Part shown: positions 11,561 to 22,847 of the stretch, one piece after another
Layout: every line of letters begins with the position of its first letter
Position numbering within the stretch: the first letter of the stretch is position 1
NCBI RefSeq assembly: GCF_021134715.1
Contig: NC_060019.1
Location: 868,001 to 932,000, forward strand
Direction: 5' to 3'
From: Daphnia pulex
Taxonomy: Eukaryota > Arthropoda > Branchiopoda > Diplostraca > Daphniidae
Length of the DNA stretch: 64,000 bases
Made by a program: the position numbers and the translations under genes
The notes under the pieces: model-generated
The model's database searches: none
Told to the model about the DNA's origin: nothing
The model's input: only the letters and a program-made list of their open reading frames with translations

Positions 11561-12281
11561 AGGCCTCAGACATACATAATACTCTTAAACAGAGACTGTA
11601 CGCAGCCGTGTGTCTTCATGTGTCACAACTGGATAAAATAAAAAAATAAAAATAAAAATAAAAATAATAGAAATTTCCATATAAAAACATTACCACTAAC
11701 CACTGTCAGTAGAGTCGATGACACAACATCGATCTAAATAATTCATAATCGTGTGTATCAGAATCGATAGCTAACTTTATTTAAGGTGTTTATGATAAGC
11801 ATGAAAACAGTGAGCTCAAAGCTTTTTTTCTAACTACAAAACAGCTATGTAATGTAAGCTTTCTATTAGCAACGTAAAACCAATCAGAAAAATTTTGCAT
11901 AATTCGAACTGGCTACTAGCTGAATATAAACGCCCCGTTTAGGTGAATTTTTCTAGGTTGAATATGGACAAAAGAACCTACCTTTCAGCCCAGTTATTTT
12001 TAGCTAGTAGGTCCAACTTAACTATCTAGCTTCTAGCTATTGACTACCCACCCTTTTCGTAAAAAACAAATTAAATATAGAACTGCATCGGTAGTACCCC
12101 AAGACACACAGTAACGATTCCACGTTCGTGAGACTCACTCCATATATAAACTTTCCTCTCTTCAACTCTTTTCTTGTCAAGTACGTTTTATTTCATCTCA
12201 CTATTCCATCCGTACTTAATTACTATTCAAAATTGATCGTGTAATATATATTTATGTACAGCATAGTAAAACAATCTTGAA
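11561..12281. other. Spacer with A/T microsatellite and promoter of copy 2
   Basis: An (A4-5T)n tract lies at 11638-11670. TATATAAA at 12143-12150, about 135 nt before the ATG of the next ART gene, is its likely TATA box. Confidence 0.4.
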
Positions 12282-12818
12282 ATGGATCTTAAATCTGGAT
12301 TAGCCTTTTTAAATTGTGTGCTCAGCAAGAGCAGTTCGTTGGACAAACCATACCATTATAATTACACCGACATTTCTGATAACGGGATCAAGTTCTCTAG
12401 GGGAGGAAAGGAATACATCCGCCCGTGCGGATGGAATCGTTTTGCGTTGAAAGTCAAAGGCAAGTACCCGGACGATATTTGGCTAGAAGGGAAAACACCT
12501 CGGGCTGACCAATTCTCTTCCGCCGAAGGAGAATGGCCAGTGTCCTACTCCTACCATAAGGATCTACCCATTACAGAAGAAGGAAAGCGTTTCAACTATG
12601 GCAACGGAATTTACTCGACACCTGACATCGAAGTCGCATGCAAATATGCCGTGGCGATCCCGATGAACGGAAAAACATGCAAGGTCATCATGCAAAATCG
12701 TGTCAACCCTAAAAATGTGAAGATAATAAGCAAAGCTGAAACTGGTGTGGGCGAGTATTGGATCTCACCCAGTGACGACGATGTTCGCGCTTATGGCATC
12801 TGCATTAAAGAATGTTGA
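12282..12818 (+). CDS. Short intronless ART copy lacking the HGT motif (copy 2)
   Basis: Single exon, 178 aa. The N-terminal domain is cut to about 18 residues (MDLKSGLAFLNCVLSKSS) joined directly to the ART start ([13 protein letters not shown]); there is no ubiquitin domain. [46 protein letters not shown] and [20 protein letters not shown] are kept. Where intact copies have [20 protein letters not shown], this one has SYSYHKDLPITEEGK, so the NAD-binding His-Gly-Thr is deleted and the helix after it is shortened by several residues. It is probably catalytically inactive yet has a clean open frame, so it could act as a non-enzymatic paralogue or be a young pseudogene. Confidence 0.75.
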   Translation: MDLKSGLAFLNCVLSKSSSLDKPYHYNYTDISDNGIKFSRGGKEYIRPCGWNRFALKVKGKYPDDIWLEGKTPRADQFSSAEGEWPVSYSYHKDLPITEEGKRFNYGNGIYSTPDIEVACKYAVAIPMNGKTCKVIMQNRVNPKNVKIISKAETGVGEYWISPSDDDVRAYGICIKEC

Positions 12819-13377
12819 TTTTACTATATGCACATCTAAAAATACTGAAAGCCAATAATTTAAATATGAGGCGTTCACTGAGTGCCTAAATATTGTGATC
12901 CAACAGAAAATAAAATAGTAGCGAGGGAAGGCGGTGTTTATTATTTTAGTATTGCTTCTTCGTGCTTCTTAAACTCTCTGAACGTCTTTGAACTATAACT
13001 ACCAAATTTAGGCTACTTCATTTGAATGAGTGACGTTGTCGTGCCACCCAAATCGTAATTTGCATTAACGTCTCATCATTCAAAACGGGAGCGAACCCAA
13101 ACAATTGAAGATATAGAAAACTGGAACTATAGTGGGTGCCATTATTGGACCTCGTCCAGTGAAAAATGTTTTGGCGCCTATATGACATCGGCATTAAAGG
13201 ATGTTTGCATGTTCAAATATCGAAGCCAATAATAAATAATAATGGAAGGTGTTGGGGGCCTGAGAGTTGCAGCTCCGACACAACAATCAAAACGAGTAGA
13301 CGTGTCTGGTAAGGAGCGTCGTCCAGACGGGATTAATTTAGACCAAGCTTCAAGTCTGCGTTCCATCGGGTCCTGAG
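12819..13377. other. Spacer with an ART 3' fragment and promoter-proximal sequence
   Basis: Near 13130-13205 a diverged piece of an ART 3' end can be read (TATTGGACCTCGTCCAGTGA ... GGCATTAAAGGATGTT). The following ~200 nt match the upstream block found before other full copies (near 25.87, 43.65 and 50.98 kb). Confidence 0.45.
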
Positions 13378-13406
13378 TATAAGGAGACGTCACCCCTTAA
13401 TACCAG
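13378..13406 (+). promoter_or_regulatory. TATA box and initiator of copy 3
   Basis: TATAAG at 13378-13383 followed 27 nt later by an initiator-like CCAG. The block TATAAG-GACGTCACCCCTTA is conserved at the same place before other full copies (25943, 43772), which is the main support. Confidence 0.6.
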
Positions 13407-13547
13407 CATAGCGCAGACAACAACCGTGCGATCTGACTCTGAACAAGTTTTGATTTAGTTTTAATTTCCTATCCTTATAGACTTACGTTGTTACGAATTT
13501 AACATACAAAATTCATCTTTTTTAAGGGCACTGCAAATAGTTCCAGA

Positions 13548-14580
13548 ATGGATAATCAAACCGGATTGACAATTTTGAGTTCGGTACTCGACAAAATGTC
13601 GTACCCGAACCAAATATTGTCACCTGGTCAAGACGATTCGAAAGGCATAGACGTCGGAGTTCTACACAGATTGCTGATGAAAGGATGCTACATAAAAGGC
13701 CGGGATAATACAAAAGATGGTAAGCTTAGCCAGTACAAACAACGTGAAATTAATTACAGTCCATAAATTTCTTATTGGAACCTTCGATCTAGAAGATGGA
13801 GGGACATCGCAAACGATACATGTCTTTATCAAAAACTTGACAGGGAAAACTATTCAGTTCTCCATTAGTCCCTTAGCCAAAGTTGAGGATTTAAAGGACA
13901 TGATCCGTTCAAAGGAAGGCATTCCAATAGATCAGCAACGCTTGATTTTTGATGGTAATCAGCTGGAAGATGGAAAAACTTTGGAACATCACAACATTAA
14001 ACATGAAAGCACGCTACACCTTGTACTGAGATTGAGGGGAGGAGGAGAACTTATTGTTTTACGACCTTCATTGTTGGACACACCGTACCATTACGATTTC
14101 ACCAACATTTCTGATAACGGAGTCAAGTTCTGTAGAGGAGGATCGATCTACATCCGCCCGTGCGGATGGCAACGATACGCATTAAAAGTCAAAGGCAAGT
14201 TCCCGGACGATATTTGGCTGCAAGGTAAAACATCTCGGGCTGACCAATACTCTTCCGCTGAAGACGAATGGCCAGTGTCCTACCACGGAACTTCTTACCA
14301 CAACGGTCTCTCAATCGCAGAGGAAGGATATAAATTGAGTAAAGGAGAGCGTTTCTTGTACGGCAAAGGTATTTACTCGACCCCCGATATCGGGGTGGCA
14401 TCCCTATATGCTGTTGAAGCCAACGTAGACGGAAAAATTTATAAATTCGTCGTGCAAAATCGTGTCAACCCTCGAAATTTAAAAAAAGTTGGTAAAGATG
14501 TAACGAAAATAGGCGAATATTGGATCTCGCCTAATGACGAAGATATTCGCCAATATGGCTTCTGCATCAAAGAATGTTGA
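13548..14580 (+). CDS. N-domain + ubiquitin (LRLRGG) + PARP-like ART fusion (copy 3)
   Basis: Exons 13548-13719 and 13793-14580 (phase 1; a second in-frame acceptor at 13759 would give a 39-nt intron and is less likely), 319 aa. Residues 1-57: N-domain ([20 protein letters not shown] ... [12 protein letters not shown]). Residues 66-141: ubiquitin, with [31 protein letters not shown] and [10 protein letters not shown]; the Leu8, Ile44 and Val70 patch positions are kept, but Asn stands at 48 and His at 63. Residues ~150-319: ART with [55 protein letters not shown], and [20 protein letters not shown], giving a complete H-Y-E set. It ends CIKEC with no membrane signal. Predicted mono-ADP-ribosyltransferase fused to ubiquitin; the reaction is inferred. 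Confidence 0.88.
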
Positions 14581-14869
14581 CATTTTTTGTTTCTTTGTTT
14601 GCATTTTAAAAAATTGCAGCCAATAAAAGTACTTTTGTCAATAATCACGATAAAATGAAATTTTTTCGTGCATAGTTAACAGAACATTTTTAACCCCGTT
14701 TCAAAAAACAAATAAATTTTGAAGTTGCCATGTAAGTTCTCATGAACTCTATGAAAGACAGTAGACGACATGTGCCAAACGGAAATGCAATCATCGTTCT
14801 ACTGACAAGAAAACCAAAGCTGTACTCGGACTACGCGTTAATTTACAAGCGAGCTTGTATGTTTAGATC
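14581..14869. other. 3' flank of copy 3
   Basis: AATAAA-type signals near 14622 and 14713; nothing else seen. Confidence 0.35.
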
Positions 14870-15290
14870 ACCTTTTCAACCAAAAAATATTTGCAACAAT
14901 TGTGTATAGCGCCTAAATTCCCTAAAAGATCTTACTAGTACTGCAGTGTTTAAAAGACTAAATAAAATACTGAAAACCTAAAACGAAATTATTCTTTTCA
15001 CCAGCATAGATACAGTATGATTATAAAAACTGTACCTTCAAGGGATTTGCTTCTTACGAGATTGTCGACAATACTATTCACAAAAGCAATGAAAGTAATT
15101 AGAAAATTGCAATTTTCACATACATTTTTTTCAATAGAACTACTCATTCCCAAAGTTAAAAAAAAAATTACACAAAAGAAACTATTTGGTTTGATCACGA
15201 GTCTGGACAGCTCAAGACGGTGATTGTGCGTCGCAACGTTTTTCCTATACATGCCTATATTTGAAATTTTGGACACTCAATTTAATAATT
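14870..15290 (-). pseudogene. IMP4 remnant 2 (exon 3 deleted)
   Basis: Minus strand. Its intron and exon-2 edge align with remnants 1 and 3: the block after the exon-3 position, the GAAGGTACAG donor edge near 15030, and the spacing to the next flank. The exon-3 segment is missing and exon 2 is heavily altered. It is weaker than the other remnants and called mainly through their alignment. Confidence 0.45.
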
Positions 15291-15640
15291 CCCAACTGAG
15301 CCGAAGTGAGCCTAAGTAACCAATAAGCTTTAGTTAGCAAACCCTGGATAAAATAAAGAAATTGAAAAAAAAAAATCATTACAATTACCGAGACCATAGT
15401 GCTGAGACCTACTAATTGGAAAGAAAATGTAAAAATTTGCTTGAATAATTTTGATTTCTAATTGATTTTATATGGTTTGCTTATGCCTCTCCCATGTGAA
15501 CCTCGCAACTCAAGGGAATGACGGATGCCAGCATGTATTATTTTTGGAGGGCACTGTGTATTATGACCGAATGACTTAGCCTGAAGTTATTTTATTATTA
15601 CTTATATAAATAGGGTAGTGAATCGCGCTACGCAAAGCTA
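15291..15640. other. Spacer
   Basis: AT-rich; shares a block (near 15220-15360) with 24235-24365. No gene seen. Confidence 0.3.
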
Positions 15641-16056
15641 GCTCCAGAGATGGCGTTGTGGAATTATTAGAAGGGACGGACCCGGACAAATCACGATCCT
15701 TGAATCTAGAGTATTCTTTGAGGCGTTGAGCGAGTCAGGTTCTCTTGGCGTGACTTCTCCTGGTGTAACTTCACGCTCTAACACCCATTTCTGTTTGTTT
15801 TTTTCTCTGTGATTTCGGTGCAGTCACCAGTTTCGTTTGCAGACAGTTAGTCTCTAGCGCGGATTTTATTTGCCAAACTTAAAGGATAAGGTTGCTGTCA
15901 ATTTAGTTGTGAGGTCTAGTCTAATAATCCAATTGGAATTCAGGGTCCTCACTTCTACTTATTTAAGTAATGCTTATAATTACACAATCTGATTGCTACG
16001 TATACGCGCAAGTATTTTTAAATAAATACTTTCATTTAAATATTTCAGGTACACAA
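15641..16056 (+). promoter_or_regulatory. Upstream module of a short copy (type S promoter region)
   Basis: A ~400-bp block (GATGGCGTTG ... GGTTCTCTTGG.GTGACTTCTC ... CAACCAGTT-like, then GATTTTATTTGCCAAACT) that recurs before the short copies at 24867, 30412, 36264 and 50020. It ends with an intron acceptor TATTTCAG 12 nt before the ATG, so a 5' UTR intron is likely. Confidence 0.55.
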
Positions 16057-16566
16057 ATGGATAGTGAAACAGGACTGGCCATTTTAAGTGCCGTATTAAA
16101 AGGCATGTCGTGCCCAAACCGAATACTCACAAGTGAAGAGGATAAATCGACTGGAATTGACGTCAAGGATCTGCACAAGATTTTGTTGAAAGGATGCTAT
16201 TACCATCTGGAACGGGAAAACAAACCGGACACTCCTAGTGCAGGTAACAGAAATAATTTAGTATCCTGTAAAAAGTGAAATAATAAATGAATGAATGAAT
16301 TAATTATTAGCTACTGACAATCGAAATGAACTCGGCAAGGAAAACTCCAACGTTGATGATACGAAAAAGTCTGTATAAACATTAACGTTTTCGTAGAAAC
16401 TAAAGACGGGAAATCATTTCCCTCAACTATTAAATCCACAACGGCGATTGCTGAATTAAAAGACATCATATTATCAATAGAAGATATTCCACCAGCAGAC
16501 ACTCGACGCTTGATTTTGGCTATCCATTTAGGCGATGATAAAAATTTAGAAAACCAAAGCGCTTGA
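16057..16566 (+). pseudogene. Short copy S1: N-domain exon plus frameshifted ubiquitin-like exon
   Basis: Exon 1, 16057-16243, encodes the intact N-domain (MDSETGLAILSAVLKGMSCP ... DVKDLHKILLKGCYYH). After a phase-1 donor, exon 2 begins near 16311 and encodes ATDNRNELGKENSNVDD then a stop caused by a 2-nt insertion at the TCTGTA-TA-AAC position. Beyond it a ubiquitin-like frame remains (NVFVETKDGKSFPSTI ... ADTRRLILAIHLGDD) and stops before the last ~25 ubiquitin residues. No ART follows. The remaining 84-residue product could still be made. Confidence 0.65.
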
Positions 16567-16679
16567 ATATTCTACAATAATGTAAAAAAAGCGCAGTACA
16601 TTAAAAGTTAATTAACCTTTTCCTCGCCCAGCAGGAAAAATAATGAACGTTTACGGGAAATTTTCATTTTTCTAGTATC

Positions 16680-17260
16680 TTGTATCTTTTCAACTAAGCA
16701 ATTTTGCGGTAATTGGGTGTAATACCTACGTAAATTCCTTAATGGACCTCACTAATAATGTTTTAAAGATACTAAATAAATAACTGAAAATGAAATCTTA
16801 CTTGGTGTTATTAGAGTTCCAGATAAATTCGCTGGGCTTCCAGTCCAGCATCCTCCAACTCCAAAGACTTCTGAAGTTCAACGGCCTGTCTCTTTAGATC
16901 ACTGTCACCTACCTTCAAATAGAATAATGAGAATTAAGATTTCTTTTCACCAGATATGATAATGAAGACTGTACCTCCAAAAGCCTTAAACAGTCTTTTG
17001 TTTTGTCTCAAATGGCTTTTCTGTGGTCTCTTTAAGGATTTTTTTTATAGAAATCCTTTCACAAAAGCAATAAAAGTATTAATCAATTGGAATCTCACAC
17101 AAATTTTATAACAACTCAATTACCATTTTTTGAAGTAAAAAACATAACCATTTTCAATTGTGCTGTTAGTATCAAACACGTGACTACTAATAAAAAGCCA
17201 GGTAAATTCGTCTGCAACTATCGGTTGCCAAATTTGAATTTGATTACAGGTGGAAGGCCT
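16680..17260 (-). pseudogene. IMP4 remnant 3 (promoter, exons 1-3, inverted)
   Basis: Best preserved remnant. On the minus strand: promoter-like sequence with CACGTG near 17175, an ATG followed at once by GTAATT (near 17125, the same start-codon exon as IMP4), AATCTCACAC/CAATTGAT intron matches, exon-2 match near 17070-16975, and exon-3 match near 16915-16840 (DSDLKRQAVELQKSLELEDA-like). Then frames break. The order and introns match 62.9-63.3 kb in inverse orientation. Confidence 0.72.
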
Positions 17261-18039
17261 CAGACATAGCACCATGGCTCTGATGGCACATAGATATATA
17301 ATACTCTTAAACAGAGACTGTACGCAATGAGTGTCTTCATGTGTCCCAACTGGATAAAATTTAAAAAATAAATAAATAAATAAATTATAGAAATTTCCTT
17401 AAAAACATTACCACTGTCAGTATGAGTCGATGACACAACAACATCGATCTAATAAATAATTCATAATCGTGTGTAGTATCAGATTCGATAACTAAAACAA
17501 ATTTAATATAGAACTGGATCTGAATTGGTCCCCAATTGACACATTGTCGAAATTGATCTAATCTGCCAGCTTGTTTTATTTTATTTGTTTGGTGTGTCGT
17601 GTTAAAAAAAAAATCTAAAACTTGTTTTACACGGAGGATGTTCTGTTTATAAAAACTTGGCGGGAATATCAAATGACCTTTTTGTTTGATCTCCAACTTT
17701 CGAGGCTGGACTTTATTCGGGCAAACTGAAATACCCTTGGAAAAACCCAATTCGTATATTCTCATACAATCGCTATTCAGTTTTAAACTTATACGTCACC
17801 AGTCGTGTCAAATAACTCTAGCAAATATATCGTCACAATCTGCTTCTGTGTCTACACAAGTTTTTATCATCTACAGACAAGGTATCTAGTTATTTCATTT
17901 AATTTTATGTGAAACTGATTTCCAAAATTCTGAAGAAAAGAGAAAAATTGGAGAAAAGAATTTCCCAAAGTGTCAAAACTCCCAAATGTTTTTTTTTTAC
18001 TGAAATGGCCAAGACCCAATAAAAGGCTTCCTCACCATT
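17261..18039. other. Spacer
   Basis: AT-rich with a TAAA microsatellite near 17365-17385. A 126-codon minus-strand frame at 17385-17765 has no domain and looks fortuitous. I see nothing else. Confidence 0.35.
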
Positions 18040-18700
18040 CTTTTGGTTGTTTGCTGTCAGTGCCGAATTTCAGAAAACCCCGCTGATTCTTCTTCTTGGG
18101 CGAAACTAAAAATATCACCGGGCGCGTTCAGTTCAAGGACTCCTTGAACCGAACCCGGTGACTTACTCCTTGACAAGGAGTAAGGTTAGAGTTAGGTTAG
18201 AGGAGTATTCTAGGAGTATGAAACTTTCTCATTGAAATTTTTGAACACGCCAATAATCATAAATTATCTGACAGCCAAAAAAAAAATATTTCTACGCTCC
18301 TAAATTGTGCTACCGGATCCCACAAGTGCCGTTGTTACTTACAACAGATTTACAAACCAGCCAGAGATGAGATATGGCATTGAAATATGGAAAGACAAAG
18401 TCCAAAAAGAAGTTGCGAAATATTTAAACAAAATAGTCGGTCAAGAAACACAACCCGATAATATAAGAGTCCTCCCCTTCGATAAGGTCATTCTCACGAA
18501 CGCCATACCCATGGAGAATTATTTTCTATTTCGGTATTTCCCGTGTGGATATAATTTATGACTGTAAGAGAAAAATCCTTTGGTTTTCCCTGTCGTGTTA
18601 TGACCAAAAAATCTGCGACTATTCATCATTAGATAACCACAGTACTAACAGTAAAAAGATAAATAATGTACCATCTTCAATAACGCTTTAACGTCCTTAG
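18040..18700 (+). pseudogene. Pseudo-exon of the C1q-domain gene's first exon
   Basis: Aligns with exon 1 of the gene at 19079: TTTGCTGTCAGTGCC, TCTTCTTCTTGGGC, AATTTTTGAACACGCCAATAA, then a stretch (18307-18561) encoding RYGIEIWKDKVQKEVAKYLN like the intact RFRIEMWNDKVQNEVVKHLN. Frameshifts, internal stops and an inserted hairpin block (18113-18183) break it. The duplicate covers only about the first 180 codons. Confidence 0.75.
18113..18183. repeat. Two adjacent fold-back hairpins in the pseudo-exon
   Basis: CACCGGG at the start pairs with CCCGGTG near 18154-18160 and encloses GTTCAAGGA-C-TCCTTGAAC (18131-18149). Next, TTACTCCTTG-A-CAAGGAGTAA (18163-18183) is a second perfect hairpin with 10-bp arms. 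The intact paralogue near 19195-19245 lacks both. Confidence 0.8.
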
Positions 18701-19078
18701 ATAAAACTGACGCAGAGCAAAATGAATGGCATTCGAGATTTTTAATAAGATCTTTTAGTTTTATTTCATTTGCCCGGGATTTGGTTGAACTGACTGAGGA
18801 TTCTTTGTGCACCCGAAATTTTACTCACGTATATTATACTCGTATTCGCCAGGAATATTGAATTACATTTCTGTTTAGTCTTCCACTCGATCCTGGACTT
18901 TAACCGCGCACACGAATAATAAATAAATAAGTTTTTATCGAAAACCCAACGCAGTCTGTTTTATTCTGTGTGAATACGCAGTATAATTCGTGAGTTCCTA
19001 TTCAGTTTGAAACATAAGTTAATACTGGTTCCCGGCATCACCTAAAAATTAATCCTTTATCACAAGTTTTGAACGGAA
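18701..19078. other. Upstream region of the C1q gene
   Basis: No clear TATA box. ATTCGTGAGTTCCTATTCAGTTTGAAAC near 18986-19013 contains an initiator-like TCAGTT. Confidence 0.3.
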
Positions 19079-22000
19079 ATGGCTACATCAACATCGATAA
19101 GGTGCATCCTTGTCCTATTTTTGACTACCGTTTGCTGTCAGCGTCAATCAGACAACCCCGGCGGTTCCGGCGCTTCTTCTTCTTGGGCCAAGCTGCAAAT
19201 CTCACCCGACACGTTAAGTTCCATGGAGTGCGGCAACTTTCTCGTTGAAATTTACGAACACGCCAACAATCACAAGCTAACCACAACAGCCGGCGAGAAA
19301 AAGTATTTCTATTCACCCATTGGGATGTTGGACCACAAAAGTGCCGTGAGTAGATTGAACCGAGTGACGAAACAATCAGAGATGAGATTCCGCATTGAAA
19401 TGTGGAACGACAAAGTCCAGAATGAAGTGGTCAAACATTTGAATGAAATCGTCGGCCACGAAATCAAATCCAATAAAGTGAGAGTCATTCCCTTGGAGAA
19501 GGTCCTTCTGGCCAGCGAAATACCCACGGACACTTATTCGCTATCTCCAGTGTGGAAGAATTACGACAAGGGCAAAACAATTTGGTTTTCTCTTTCGTGT
19601 GACGAGCAGAAAGTCTGCGACGAACTGGCCAATGAAATGCGATCGGATCCCACTCAATTCGAGCATTTCAAACTCCTCTACAGTTTGTCATCGCAGACGT
19701 CGCAAACCAAACAGGCGGCCATCAATATCGACAGTGTCACTTCCGGTCGAATGGTCTCGACTCTTTTACAGAAATTTGGAGACAAAAAAGAAATTTTTCT
19801 GACGGCCAACGACGAGAAGAAAATGTTGGCGGAAACGGCCACCAACATCCGAATGGACACATTTGACGACTCCGAGGTTGAGTCTCCCGAAACGGAACCG
19901 CAAATTGTAACTATTTTAAAGGATTTGCTCGTCAGCACATCCAGCATGACTATCAAAGGGCAAAGTGACAAAATGTGGGACTCTGTTTTTTGGAATGAAG
20001 ACCATTACCGGCCGGACATGACGACGAAAACTTTAAATGAAATCCTCAACCAACTGGACACGGAAACTCAAAAGAAATTGGCGGGAATGTTTCAAAAAGC
20101 CGAGATGAGGCAATCAGAAACCACAGAAAAATTAATTTCGAGTAATCAAGACGCGCAGAAAAGACGAGAGGAACAAACTCGTCGCGAAAATCAATCGAAA
20201 GATGCGAATGGAAATGAAATGAAAAGATCGCAAGCAACTGATCAAGAACAATCAATAAGTCGCAATCAAACTCGCGATGGCAAATCGACCACCAGCAGAG
20301 ATGACATCACCGTAGATGATGACGTTCAAATTGCGACCCAAAATAGTCACACGCATAAGATGGACAAAGAAAACGTGAAGTGGGAAATCGCCAAGAAGAG
20401 TTCGAATGAACTGAATAGAAATTTAGAGAATAAAGAAAAAATCCAACACAATTACGACTCAAACAGTTGGGCTGACGTGGACAGAATCAGTTCAACAATT
20501 TCAGGGAAAATGGCAAACGATTTCGATAGCTCCCGGAGAGTCGAAATTGTAAAGGAAGACGTTGGAAAATTATTACAAGAAAGTAGAAATCACGTTCAAT
20601 GGGACGGAGAGAAATTCGTGCCCAAACCCATGCAACTGAGCAGAATCAATTTGGGTAAATTTCGTGACTCTCGGTCGTTTCAGGATCGCCACGTCCGTGT
20701 CCGTTACACGACCGCTGAACTGTCGGCGCCGATAAAAATTGCGGAACACGCAGAATTGACCGTCACCGACGAATGGAACAATTTAAAGGAGGAACTCAAA
20801 GGTTTTTAAAATTCATTTTTAAAATTTATAAAATTTAAATTGAATTATTGCAATTAAATTTCAGCCACTACTGGCCTCTTCAGCACAACTGAGAACAACT
20901 TGGTGAAAACGAATGCAGAAATGAGAAATCTGAAGAGCGACTTAACCAACACGCGAATTGATTTAACTAATGAATTAAAAGGTTTTTAAAATTATTGAAT
21001 GAATTAACGAAAACTGATTTTTTAAAAATGTGATTGCACAGGGACAAAAGAGGAGTTGGAGAAAACGAAAATCAACTTGGAGGAAACCAAGGCCAATGTC
21101 CATAATCTATCTATAAAGTTAAATGGTATTTAATTAAATTTAATGGAAATTAAATTTAAATAATAAAAAAAAAATCTTACAAAATTGTGCATGCTTTTTA
21201 TTAGGCCTACACATAGAGGCCAAGTAGGAGTTGGTGAAAATAAGAACAGATTTCATCAAAACCGTCGATGATTTATCTACCAAATTAAATGGTATTAAGC
21301 CTACAAATCTACTATAATAAAAATAAAATACTAGATAAAATCCGAATGCAAAAACCTTTTCAATAAATTTAGCGACTAGTAAAGAATCGGCAGAAACGAA
21401 AATCACGACCGAAAATTTGTCAGCTGAACTCAAAAGTAAACCTCACGTCGAATCAAATTTTTTAGAAAATAATTTGTTTTAACTTAATTCTATTTTCTTA
21501 AGATTGTGTAGCGAATTCAGATCGATTAGGTCGAGAATTAAAATTTGCTCAAGAAAATTTGAAAAAAGATTTAAAAGGTAAAAATAATTTTGATTTATTA
21601 TTTGAAATAGATTTGATTTTAATTGAATGGAGGTTGTTGTTTGTTGTTCAGCAACTTCAACTGACTTGGAAACCACGAAAACAAATTTGGTCTCAGCAAG
21701 AACAGAATTGAACAGGACAAAGTCCGCCGTTGCGGATTTGGCAATCAAATTAAATGGTAAAATAAATAAAAATACCTTCTCAATTCTCTTAATAACTGAA
21801 AAACAAACGAAATAAGATTAATTTGATTTTCTGATTATTGTGCAGTATATTTGCAACGATTCGGTTACGAACTAAAAACTGCCGAAGACAATCTGAGAAA
21901 AGAATTTGGAGGTATACAATTAATTTTCTTTTAATTTACTAACTTATTTTTAATACGATCACACGAATTGATTCAGCAACCTCAAACGATTTGGAAACTG

Positions 22001-22847
22001 CGACAACAAATTTGGCCTCAACGAGAACGGAATTGAGCAACATCGTTGCGGATTTGACGACCAAATTAAATGGTAAAATTACGAATGAATAATGTGGCAC
22101 GATTAAAAGAATCTAAATTTCTTTTTTTTGAAAGCCCGAACCAGTGAAATAGTTGACATTGGTAAAATGCCAACCTCTTGTTGGGATCTGCAGCAAATGG
22201 GACATAAGCTGAGCGGATTCTTTTTGGTCAAAGGATCAAAAAAGATGGAAACGCTTTACTGTGACTTTTATCCTAATCAAAATGGTACGACATGTTTCTC
22301 TTTGATTTGTTAGTGATTAGTGACTGTCAAATTCTTTTTTCTTTTTACAGACAAACAGAAATGGATCGGATACGCCGACGTCAAATCAGCCTCCGTCCAT
22401 TTCTACGTCCAGCGAAATTCTGAATTAAAAACAAATTCTGAATTAAAAACAATTCCGATTCCGTTCGAGTTGGTGCGGGTAAACGAGGGAAATGCCATGA
22501 ATTTGGCATCGGGGAAATTCACGGCACCGCGACCGGGAATTTATTTCTTCTCATTCACGGGACTGGCGCGTCTCGAATCTTCCCAATTACCTGTTGGGTT
22601 TGCTTCTTATCTCTATTTGAACGGGAGTCTAATCGGGTCGAGTTACGTTCGCGAGGCGAGGAGCCCCGTTGATCAATTTAGTCCGTTGACCGTCCAGTCG
22701 ACGGTGACTTTGAAACAAGGCGATCAAGTCTGGGTGGGGATTGGTTTTAGCAGTAGTTCATCCTCGTATTTGTACGACAACAGTGATTACCACAACACCC
22801 ATTTCACGGGTTTCATGTTGGAGGAGGAAATTGTGGCGTCCCTTTGA
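19079..22847 (+). CDS. Secreted coiled-coil / C1q-domain protein (Daphnia-type family)
   Basis: Exons: 19079-20801, 20865-20981, 21042-21125, [21205-21291], 21373-21435, 21503-21577, 21652-21756, 21846-21911, 21977-22072, 22135-22284, 22351-22847; every intron is phase 1. Without the bracketed exon the product is 991 aa. It starts with a signal peptide (MATSTSIRCILVLFLTTVCC), then a ~330-residue region I know only as Daphnia-lineage, then a charged Gln/Asn/Arg-rich linker. The small exons encode coiled-coil cassettes (for example TKEELEKTKINLEETKANVH; ATSTDLETTKTNLVSARTEL). Exon 10 holds a fibrinogen-like start (SCWDLQQMGHKLSGFFLVKG ... METLYCDF). The last exon is a C1q/TNF-like domain (KWIGYADVKSASVHFYVQ; FTAPRPGIYFFSFTGLA; FTGFMLEEE). 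Likely a secreted multimeric binding protein. The bracketed exon carries an in-frame TAG. Confidence 0.85.
21205..21291 (+). other. Symmetrical cassette exon with an in-frame TAG
   Basis: Flanked by proper AG and GT sites and phase 1-1 like its neighbours. It encodes GLHIEAK-stop-ELVKIRTDFIKTVDDLSTKLN; the TAG is at 21225-21227. Including it would end the protein before the C1q domain, and skipping it keeps the frame. Confidence 0.7.

Noticed and set aside
17385-17765. 126-codon minus-strand frame
   Set aside because: No recognisable domain, no paralogue in the duplicated units and biased composition; most likely fortuitous.
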